32,997 bases of DNA, taken from IMG/VR virus record IMGVR_UViG_3300047564_002077, positions 1-32,997 of that record; one strand, 5' to 3'. The notes under the pieces were generated by a model. The model was not told the DNA's origin, did no database searches, and saw only the letters and a program-made list of their open reading frames with translations. A program made the translations under genes and the position numbers. How positions within the stretch are numbered: position 1 is the first letter of the stretch; every line of letters begins with the position of its first letter. This DNA is from a virus. Of this stretch, positions 20,220 through 26,704 are shown one piece after another.

Positions 20220-21596
20220 ATGTTAAATCCATTTTTCATTCAAGGCACAAATACAGAACAAGGTCTATTGCAAGATCTTGTAAATGAACAATTGAAAATG
20301 TATGGCATAGAAGTTTATTACATGCCAAGGCAAATCTTTTCGCAAGGAAAGGTTATAAAGGATGTTTTATTTTCAAAATTTAAAAATGCTTTTCCCATAG
20401 AAGCATACTTAATGAGTTATGAGGGGTTTGACTCTAATAGCATTTTAATGTCTAAATTTGGAGTTAAAATTACTGACGAAATGAGTCTCATAGTATCAAA
20501 AGAAAGATTTGATACTTATGTTGGCGAATTAATGAAGTCTATAGTTAATGTGAAAAATCCACTAAGACCTAATGAGGGAGATTTAATTTATATTCCTCTT
20601 TCTGATAGTTTAATGGAAATTAAATATGTGGAAAATAGAAAACCATTCTATCAACTTCAAAAGAATTATGTGTATGAATTAAAGTGCGAATTATATGAAT
20701 TTGAAGATGATGAAGTATCTACTGGAATTCAAAATGTAGATCAAATGTTGAAACCAATTGGATATGGTGCAGAATTAACCCTTTCTGGTTTGGGAATTAC
20801 TGCAACTGCATATACTGGAATAGTTAATGGAGCAGTACAAAAAATAGATGTTATTAGTGGAGGATATAGATATACATCATCCCCAACAGTTGTAATTGGA
20901 GAACCATATTCTGGAATTAGAGCTTCTGCTGTTGGGGTAATGTCAGAATCTAGAGGGTTAACTGGAGGAAAGAGTTTAAGAAAAATTTATATTCAGAATG
21001 CAGGACTTGGATATTCAGCATCAAATCCTCCATCATTATCATTATTTGGAGGAGGTGGATATGGGGCTAGTGCAAGAGTTAGTATATCTACAACTGGAAG
21101 TATTGGTATAGTTACAGTAACTTATCCAGGAACTGGATATGTGCAACCACCATCAGTCACTTTCTCTTCTCCAGTATCTGGAGGAACAACAGCTATTGCA
21201 GAGGCATTTTTAAATTCTTCTGGAGGAATCTCCACTATTAGAATAGTGAATGCAGGTTTTGGATATACTACTACACCAACTATAACTATATCTGCAGGAT
21301 CCACTATCTCTTCTGGAAACTTTATATTTGGAGAGCAAGTTTCTGGATCTATTTCTGGTGCTATAGGATTTGTCAAAGATTGGAATTCTGATACTAAAAT
21401 ATTAAAAGTATCTGGTATGGCAACAGATTTTTCTGTTGGAGATGTAATTGTTGGTGCAGCATCAAGTGCAAGATATTTCTTAAGATTGTACCAAACATAT
21501 GAATTACAATCTGCATATGATAATAGAGATGTTATAGAATCAGAGGCAGATTCTATAATAGACTTTAGTGAAATAAACCCATTTGGGGAAGCTTAA
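20220..21596 (+). CDS. 14: gp14-like neck protein with large beta-repeat insertion
   Basis: 458 residues; T4 gp14 is 256. The gp14 core is split. The N-terminal part, residues 1-180 (MLNPFFIQGTNTEQGLLQDL, QIFSQGKVIKDVLF, FDSNSILMSKFG, FYQLQKNYVYELKCELYEFE), and the end, ~416-458 (SARYFLRLYQTYELQSAYDN, then EADSIIDFSEINPFGE), are recognisable. Between them, residues ~185-415 hold four copies of a beta motif (at 207-224, 253-272, 295-313 and 337-355) with the pattern I-x-N-x-G-x-G-Y-x-x-x-P. A G-E-x-V-S-G-S-x-S-G-A module follows at ~370-412. The insertion probably projects from the neck. It resembles repeats in the baseplate proteins of this window. Confidence 0.9.
   Translation: MLNPFFIQGTNTEQGLLQDLVNEQLKMYGIEVYYMPRQIFSQGKVIKDVLFSKFKNAFPIEAYLMSYEGFDSNSILMSKFGVKITDEMSLIVSKERFDTYVGELMKSIVNVKNPLRPNEGDLIYIPLSDSLMEIKYVENRKPFYQLQKNYVYELKCELYEFEDDEVSTGIQNVDQMLKPIGYGAELTLSGLGITATAYTGIVNGAVQKIDVISGGYRYTSSPTVVIGEPYSGIRASAVGVMSESRGLTGGKSLRKIYIQNAGLGYSASNPPSLSLFGGGGYGASARVSISTTGSIGIVTVTYPGTGYVQPPSVTFSSPVSGGTTAIAEAFLNSSGGISTIRIVNAGFGYTTTPTITISAGSTISSGNFIFGEQVSGSISGAIGFVKDWNSDTKILKVSGMATDFSVGDVIVGAASSARYFLRLYQTYELQSAYDNRDVIESEADSIIDFSEINPFGEA
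20772..21465 (+). repeat. Beta-repeat insertion within gp14
   Basis: This segment encodes residues ~185-415 of gp14. It contains four copies of a roughly 40-residue unit ending in G-x-G-Y-x-x-x-P-(T/S)-(V/I/L), plus a GEQVSGSISGAIGFV module. The gp14 reading frame is unbroken through it. Copies are diverged, so they are visible as protein repeats more than as DNA repeats. Confidence 0.75.
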
Positions 21597-21603
21597 CTAA
21601 ATA
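21597..21603 (+). promoter_or_regulatory. Probable late promoter element (CTAAATA)
   Basis: CTAAATA directly follows the gp14 stop (TAA 21594-21596) in a 26-base gap and ends 19 bases before the ATG of the collagen-like gene. It shares the TAAATA core with the other six gap elements. It would drive the collagen-like gene and the protease. Confidence 0.5.
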
Positions 21604-21622
21604 AAAATAAACTGTCAACATA

Positions 21623-22321
21623 ATGTCTAGGCAAACAATATCTACTGGGTTTACACCTAATGATGGAACTGGAGACAGTTTACTGCAAGGTGCAACCAAA
21701 ATTAATAGCAACTTTAGTGAGATCTATACAACATTTGGAGATGGGACTACTTTAAATGCTTCTGCAGGAGCACAAGGTCCTCAAGGTTCTGTTGGAGCAA
21801 GAGGACCTCAGGGATCTTCTGGAGCAATAGGTCCACAAGGTGTTCAGGGATCTAGTATTGTTGGACCACAAGGTTCACAAGGAACTTCTGGTGCAATAGG
21901 TCCACAAGGACCTTCTGGAGGTGGAGGGGGTGGAAGTAGTTTGCAATCTAGGACTACTGTTTCAAGTACTACTCCATTATTAAACGCAAATTCTTCTTCA
22001 AGTGTAGTAATATCTGGATTTAAATCATATTTGTTATTAAAAATTGAAACATCTGCTGCTGCATGGGTTACAATTTATACTGATTCAACATCAAGAGATC
22101 TTGATTCTGCTAGAACTGAAGGAACAGATCCATTACCAGGATCTGGTGTTGTTGCTGAAGTAATAACTACAGGAGCATCCACTCAGTTAATAAGTCCAGG
22201 AGCTTTAGGATTTAATAATGATGTTTCTGTATCTGGAAACATTTATGCAAAAATTTATAACAAGAGTGGTTCTCAACAAGCAATAACAGTTACTTTAACT
22301 CTACTTCAATTAGAGAACTAA
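21623..22321 (+). CDS. Collagen-like structural protein (232 aa)
   Basis: Three regions are visible. Residues 1-45 form a short N-terminal domain (TGFTPNDGTGDSLLQGATKI, then NSNFSEIY) seen at the start of many marine phage fibre-like proteins. Residues ~49-105 are G-x-x triplets (GPQG repeated with GSS, GTSGAIG and a final poly-Gly run), which predict a collagen-like triple helix. Residues ~106-232 are beta-rich and probably form a globular tip or trimer domain. It lies between gp14 and gp15 and is followed one base later by the protease gene. The inferred role is a fibre or decoration at the neck or tail, possibly comparable in position to T4 fibritin (wac, next to gene 13), although the sequence is not fibritin. 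No signal peptide is visible. Confidence 0.8.
   Translation: MSRQTISTGFTPNDGTGDSLLQGATKINSNFSEIYTTFGDGTTLNASAGAQGPQGSVGARGPQGSSGAIGPQGVQGSSIVGPQGSQGTSGAIGPQGPSGGGGGGSSLQSRTTVSSTTPLLNANSSSSVVISGFKSYLLLKIETSAAAWVTIYTDSTSRDLDSARTEGTDPLPGSGVVAEVITTGASTQLISPGALGFNNDVSVSGNIYAKIYNKSGSQQAITVTLTLLQLEN
21767..21930 (+). repeat. Tandem G-x-x (collagen-like) coding repeat
   Basis: The DNA is a run of imperfect 9- and 18-base units built on GGNCCNCAAGGN. For example, the block GCAATAGGTCCACAAGG occurs twice, near 21825 and 21893. It encodes about 18 G-x-x triplets and ends in a GGA/GGT/GGG run (GGGGGG in protein). Such repeats tend to change length by slippage. Confidence 0.8.
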
Positions 22322-22322
22322 A

Positions 22323-24284
22323 ATGAAAGAATACATTGTATCTCTAGCATCTCATGAAGAGTTGGAGCAATTTTATGATGATATGGAAACTCCAGGAGGA
22401 ACAGAATTTGTTCCAGAAAGAGAAGTTGAGTGTTCATTAAGAAGACCAATTAGTAGAAATACTCATTATAACCTCACAGATAAAGAAGTAAGAAAATTAA
22501 AAGAAGACGATAGAGTTCTTGATATATGCCCAGCATCTGCATTGACAGATATTGTTAGAAAACCTTTATACACACAAACATCAACTGAATGGAATAAAAG
22601 TTCTACTTCAAGCACTAATCAAAAAAATTGGTCTCTTTTAAGATGTGTAGAGGGGGATCAAAGAAGTAATTGGGGAAGTAATGGAACTGCCCAAGTATCA
22701 GGAACAATTAATTTAACTAGCTCTGGAAAAAATGTAGATTTTATTTTAGTTGATGGACACATAAATCCAAATCATCCAGAGTTTGCCAAAAATTCAGATG
22801 GAACTGGTGGAACTAGAGTTAATCAGTTTAATTGGTATTCATTAACTTCTTTAGTTACTGGAGGTGCAAATGGATCGTATGTATATACTCCATACACTGA
22901 TGTTGGGGATGAGGCATTAACTGCTGACAATAATCATGGAATGCATGTTGGAGGATCTGCATGTGGCAATACTCAAGGGTGGGCAAGAGATGTAAATATC
23001 TACAATATAAACCCATATTCTTCAAGTTTAAATACTTTAGCTTCAACTTATATCTTTGATTATATTAGAGCCTTTCATAACACTAAACCAATAAATTCAG
23101 CATTAGGGATAAAGAATCCAACAATTTGCAATAATAGTTGGGGAGCATTTTATCAAATCACTAGATCAACTATAACAAATATTAACTGGAGGGGGACTAG
23201 TTATAATTCATCATTTACAGATGGGTTATTTAATTCAGTTGGACTTAGAAGTTATGATGCAACTTATTTGTATATTCCAGCTTGGACAACTGCTTTAACT
23301 GTAGATATAGAAGATGCTATAGCAGATGGAGTTTTATTTGTAGGAGCTTCTGGAAATGAGTCAACAAAAATAGATGTTCCTGGTGGAGCTGACTATAATA
23401 ATACTATAACTTGGTCTGGAGTTACTAGAAATTATAGCAGAGGAGATTATGTATCATCTTCAGGAAATGCTATATGTGTTGGAGCAGTAAGTGCATTAGT
23501 TAATGAATCAAAAGCAACATTTAGTAATTGTGGTCCAAGAGTTAATGTATATTCTCCAGGAGACAATATTATTTCTTGTCTTCATAATGGAGTAGTTTCT
23601 GGTGGATCTATTACTGTAGTAAATGACCCTAGAGATTCTGCATATAAATTAGGAAAATATGATGGAACTAGTATGGCATCACCACAAGTATGTGGAGTGC
23701 TTGCATCTGTACTAGAGCAATATCCAAGAATGAAGCAATCTGATGCAGTTGAGTATATAGAATACTATGCAAAATCAAATCAAATTACTGAGACTGGAAG
23801 AAGTACATTTACTTGGGACGTAACCAATAGTGGGTCTAGTGACTATGTATTTTCTGGATATAGTTCTGGAAATGATATTTCTATAACTGCTCAAGAAGGA
23901 TCAATCCTTGTATTTAATGTAAATGCTCCAGGTCATCCTTTTTGGATTAAAACAGAACAAGTTACTGGAACTTCAAGTGCAGTTACCACTGGAACAATAA
24001 CTGGAAATGGTAGTGAGTCTGATACAGTAATATGGAATACATATGGAGTAAAACCAGGAACTTATTATTATATTTGCCAATTCCATTCTTCTATGTCTGG
24101 AACTATTACTATTACTGCAGCATACACTGATGACACTTCACTTCAAGGATCTGATAATAAATTTTTGTTTTTCCAAAAAGATAGAAAAGATTCTGGAGTT
24201 CTTCAACCAAGAATAACTTTTAAAAGTAGAAGTACTTCTGGGCAGGTTTGGCCAAGACAGCAAACTTTATATTATAAAAAATAA
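22323..24284 (+). CDS. Subtilisin-family (S8) serine protease with C-terminal cupredoxin-like domain
   Basis: 653 residues. Residues 1-80 look like a protease propeptide (MKEYIVSLASHEELEQFYDD, later YNLTDKEVRKLKEDDRVLDI). The S8 catalytic set is complete: Asp144 (ILVDGHI), His205 (NNHGMHVGG), oxyanion Asn345 (GASGNES) and Ser450 (DGTSMASPQV). Residues ~500-600 form a beta domain with cupredoxin-type ligands: His538 (APGHPFW), Cys585, His588 and Met591 (YYYICQFHSSMSGT). The spacing C-x2-H-x2-M is that of amicyanin-like blue-copper sites. The tail (~601-653) is unassigned. No signal peptide is visible, so the protein is probably packaged in or on the virion. It follows the collagen-like gene by one base and precedes gp15. 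Substrate unknown: self-processing, virion maturation or attack on host surface protein are all possible. Confidence 0.9.
   Translation: MKEYIVSLASHEELEQFYDDMETPGGTEFVPEREVECSLRRPISRNTHYNLTDKEVRKLKEDDRVLDICPASALTDIVRKPLYTQTSTEWNKSSTSSTNQKNWSLLRCVEGDQRSNWGSNGTAQVSGTINLTSSGKNVDFILVDGHINPNHPEFAKNSDGTGGTRVNQFNWYSLTSLVTGGANGSYVYTPYTDVGDEALTADNNHGMHVGGSACGNTQGWARDVNIYNINPYSSSLNTLASTYIFDYIRAFHNTKPINSALGIKNPTICNNSWGAFYQITRSTITNINWRGTSYNSSFTDGLFNSVGLRSYDATYLYIPAWTTALTVDIEDAIADGVLFVGASGNESTKIDVPGGADYNNTITWSGVTRNYSRGDYVSSSGNAICVGAVSALVNESKATFSNCGPRVNVYSPGDNIISCLHNGVVSGGSITVVNDPRDSAYKLGKYDGTSMASPQVCGVLASVLEQYPRMKQSDAVEYIEYYAKSNQITETGRSTFTWDVTNSGSSDYVFSGYSSGNDISITAQEGSILVFNVNAPGHPFWIKTEQVTGTSSAVTTGTITGNGSESDTVIWNTYGVKPGTYYYICQFHSSMSGTITITAAYTDDTSLQGSDNKFLFFQKDRKDSGVLQPRITFKSRSTSGQVWPRQQTLYYKK
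23820..24122 (+). other. Cupredoxin-like domain within the protease
   Basis: Residues ~500-600 are beta-rich (DISITAQEGSILVFNVNAPG, then HPFWIKT and KPGTYYYICQFHSSMSGTIT). The candidate copper ligands His538, Cys585, His588 and Met591 are all present in the canonical order. Related domains occur in other marine phage structural proteins. Whether the site binds copper is inferred, not shown. Confidence 0.72.
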
Positions 24285-24287
24285 ATT

Positions 24288-24295
24288 ATTAAATA
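24288..24295 (+). promoter_or_regulatory. Probable late promoter element (ATTAAATA) before gp15
   Basis: In the 33-base gap after the protease gene, ATTAAATA ends 22 bases before the gp15 ATG. It matches TATAAATA at six of eight positions and keeps the TAAATA core. It would drive gp15, gp16, the multi-domain gene and gp17. Confidence 0.5.
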
Positions 24296-24304
24296 CACAT
24301 AGTT

Positions 24305-24309
24305 AGGAA
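24305..24309 (+). promoter_or_regulatory. Ribosome binding site of gp15 (AGGAA)
   Basis: AGGAA lies eight bases before ATG 24318 and fixes this start. Clear Shine-Dalgarno sequences are uncommon in this window. Confidence 0.6.
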
Positions 24310-24317
24310 TTTTTAAA

Positions 24318-25172
24318 ATGCTTGGCAATTATTTTTATCATAATTCAATCAGCAAAACAGTTGTTGCATTTGGAACGCTTTTTAATAATATTCAAGTAAG
24401 ACATAATGATGATTCTGGAAATCCTGTTTCTGTATTGAAAGTTCCATTAGCATATGGACCAATTCAAAAATTTCTAGCTAGATTGGAACAAAATCCTTCT
24501 GGAGATAGGAAGGTAGCAACCACATTGCCAAGAATGTCATTTGAAATGGTTTCTATAGATTATGATCCAACTAGAAAGTCTGCTGCAATACAATCATTTA
24601 GAACTTCATTATCTACAGAAGGTTCTCAAATGAGAAAGGTTTTTATGCCAGTACCATATAATATTGGGTTTGAGTTGAATATTATTTCAAAAATTCAGGA
24701 TGATGTTTTGCAAATAATAGAACAAATATTGCCATATTTCCAACCATCTTTTAATGTGACTGTTACTATGATTCCTGAAATTGATGAGAAAAGAGATATT
24801 CCAATAGTGTTGAATAGAATTGGATTTAGAGATGATTATGAAAATGATTACACCACCAGAAGAATCATAAATTATACATTGAATTTCACTGCAAAAACAT
24901 ATCTATTCAATGAAATTCCTAAAGATGATCAAGGACTTATTAAAAAAGTTCAAGTTGATTATGCTACTGATGCAATTAAGAATGCCAAGAGAGAAGTTAG
25001 ATATGTTGCTACTCCAAAGGCACTAGAAGATTATAATAATGATGGAATTATAGATTCTGTTGATGATGAACTAATTCCATTTGGTGATGATTTTGGATTC
25101 AATGAGACTAAAGAAGAATTCCAAGACTTTAAGACATTTAGCACTTCCCAAGGAATTGACGTGGAGCCTTAA
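24318..25172 (+). CDS. 15: gp15-like tail sheath terminator (tail completion protein)
   Basis: 284 residues, close to T4 gp15 (272). The N-terminus MLGNYFYHNSISKTVVAFGT followed by LFNNIQVRH, the block VPLAYGPIQKFLARLEQNP, and LPRMSFEM with SIDYDPTRK are hallmarks of gp15. In T4 this protein forms a ring that caps the sheath and tube and docks to the gp13/gp14 neck. The acidic C-terminus (DDFGFNETKEEFQDFKTF) is typical of marine homologues. The start is supported by AGGAA eight bases upstream. gp16 begins three bases after the stop. Confidence 0.94.
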   Translation: MLGNYFYHNSISKTVVAFGTLFNNIQVRHNDDSGNPVSVLKVPLAYGPIQKFLARLEQNPSGDRKVATTLPRMSFEMVSIDYDPTRKSAAIQSFRTSLSTEGSQMRKVFMPVPYNIGFELNIISKIQDDVLQIIEQILPYFQPSFNVTVTMIPEIDEKRDIPIVLNRIGFRDDYENDYTTRRIINYTLNFTAKTYLFNEIPKDDQGLIKKVQVDYATDAIKNAKREVRYVATPKALEDYNNDGIIDSVDDELIPFGDDFGFNETKEEFQDFKTFSTSQGIDVEP

Positions 25173-25175
25173 TTT

Positions 25176-25586
25176 ATGACTGAAAATTTTAGTGAAATAG
25201 AAGAATCATTAAATATAGAAACAAAAATTGTTTCTGTGGAACCATGTGATGTAAAAAAACAAGAAGTTCCAGATGATCCCCAAAAAGATTATGAATATAC
25301 TAGAGCAAATCTTTACAGTTTAATAAGTAAAGGTCAGGAAGCAATTGATGGTATACTAGAGCTTGCTCAACAATCAAATCATCCAAGAGCATATGAAGTT
25401 GCTGGTCAACTTATTAAATCAGTTGGAGATGTCAATGATAAATTGATGGACCTTCAGAAGAAAATGAAAGATCTAGATTCTCCTCAAAAAGGACCCACTA
25501 CAGTCAATAATTCTTTATTTGTTGGATCTACAGCAGAGTTATCTAAACTTATAAAGCAAGGACTTCTAAATACTAAAGAGGAATAA
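25176..25586 (+). CDS. 16: gp16-like terminase small subunit
   Basis: 136 residues (T4 gp16 is 164). The central region YEYTRANLYSLISKGQEAID, then HPRAYEVAGQLIKSVGDVND and a Lys-rich helix (KLMDLQKKMKDL), is the conserved core of T4-like small terminases. These form rings and regulate the large terminase during packaging. The C-terminus (VNNSLFVGSTAELSKLIKQG) is also typical. The N-terminal ~40 residues are acidic and variable. The order gp15-gp16-x-gp17 is that of T4 except for the inserted gene that follows eight bases later. Confidence 0.92.
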   Translation: MTENFSEIEESLNIETKIVSVEPCDVKKQEVPDDPQKDYEYTRANLYSLISKGQEAIDGILELAQQSNHPRAYEVAGQLIKSVGDVNDKLMDLQKKMKDLDSPQKGPTTVNNSLFVGSTAELSKLIKQGLLNTKEE

Positions 25587-25594
25587 TACTTAAT

Positions 25595-26698
25595 ATGAAA
25601 GATCCAAAAGGTCCTACAAAACCATATAGATCTCCAGAGGAAATCTCTAAAAAACATAAAGTTCCTTTGGATAAAATTATTAAGCAAGTGCGCATAGGAA
25701 CTAAAATTGAAGGTGAGCATACCACTAGTAAGAGTGGGGCAAGAATAACAGCATTGCAACATGTAGATGAATTACCAGATTATTATACAAGACTTAAAAA
25801 AGTAGAAAAACAGAAACCCATGAAAGAAGAAACTACTTCAGAAGAGCAATACGAAAAGGACACAAAATATTGCCTTCTTTGCAGAAAAAATGAGAAGAGA
25901 GAAGAATGTTCATGGGGTCCTTCTATGTGGGACAAATATACTATTGCAAAAATTCATCCTACTAATGAATCAAAGATTCATGAGGATCATAAGGAAGTTG
26001 CTTCTGGAAAGAAGAAGGATGAAGAAGGATATATGGCAAGAGTTGAGTTTGATCAAATTGAAAGGGCAGTTGATATTTTAAGAAAACATATTAAAAAAGG
26101 AGATCAACAAATTCCTGCTTGGGTACAATCTAAGATTACTAGAGCAGCAGATTTTATTGATACTGCAGCAGAATATATGTCAAGTGATGAAGATATTTCA
26201 GAAGGAATGACTATGAATGATTTCTTGAATGCTCGTAAAAAACGTGAAAGAAGTGCTGCAAGAAAAGAACTTTCACCTACTCGCAGAGCAGGAATTCATA
26301 CACCAGAAAAGAAACCAGAGAGAGATGCTAGAAGAGATGCTGCTGGGGGAGAAACTGGGCACGGTGGTCCATTAAGACCTAAAAAAGTTCGTAAAGCAAA
26401 GGCACTTGGAGAACTTGGTGAAATGATTACCTTTGAAGAGTTTATGCTTGAGGTTGCTGCATGGCAAAGAAAAGAAGGTAAAAATAAAAAAGGAGGATTA
26501 AATGAGAGAGGAAGAAAATCCTATGAGAATGAAAATCCAGGATCAGATCTTAAGGCACCTTCAAAGAAAGTAGGAAATCCTCGTAGAGCATCATTCTGTG
26601 CAAGGATGAGTGGGATGAAAAAGAAGTTAACATCAAAGAAAACTGCTAACGATCCAAATTCAAGAATCAATAAATCACTTAGAGCTTGGAACTGCTGA
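25595..26698 (+). CDS. Multi-domain protein between terminase subunits (DUF5661-like and DUF6321-like)
   Basis: 367 residues. Residues ~1-75 (SPEEISKKHKVPLDKIIKQV, IEGEHTTSKSGARITALQHV, LPDYYTRLKKVEK) resemble DUF5661. Residues 93-105 hold a Cys patch (KYCLLCRKNEKREEC). Residues ~144-198 (EGYMARVEFDQIERAVDILR, then IPAWVQSKITRAADFIDTAA) match a helical module common in small marine phage proteins. Residues ~200-270 are a very basic, probably disordered linker. Residues ~280-367 (WQRKEGKNKKGGLNERGRKS, RRASFCARMSGMKKKLTSKK, SRINKSLRAWNC) resemble DUF6321. T4 has no gene here; gp16 and gp17 are adjacent. Strong positive charge and location suggest DNA contact or packaging support, but that is inference. 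GAGGAATA upstream may serve as the ribosome site. Confidence 0.85.
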   Translation: MKDPKGPTKPYRSPEEISKKHKVPLDKIIKQVRIGTKIEGEHTTSKSGARITALQHVDELPDYYTRLKKVEKQKPMKEETTSEEQYEKDTKYCLLCRKNEKREECSWGPSMWDKYTIAKIHPTNESKIHEDHKEVASGKKKDEEGYMARVEFDQIERAVDILRKHIKKGDQQIPAWVQSKITRAADFIDTAAEYMSSDEDISEGMTMNDFLNARKKRERSAARKELSPTRRAGIHTPEKKPERDARRDAAGGETGHGGPLRPKKVRKAKALGELGEMITFEEFMLEVAAWQRKEGKNKKGGLNERGRKSYENENPGSDLKAPSKKVGNPRRASFCARMSGMKKKLTSKKTANDPNSRINKSLRAWNC

Positions 26699-26704
26699 TA
26701 ACTT

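Noticed and set aside
21623-22321. Fibritin (wac) identity for the collagen-like protein
   Set aside because: It has G-x-x triplets in place of a coiled coil and lacks a recognisable fibritin foldon; only the neck-region position is similar.
25890-26081. 63-codon forward frame inside the multi-domain gene
   Set aside because: It is fully contained in a gene with recognisable domains; no start signal and no family resemblance.
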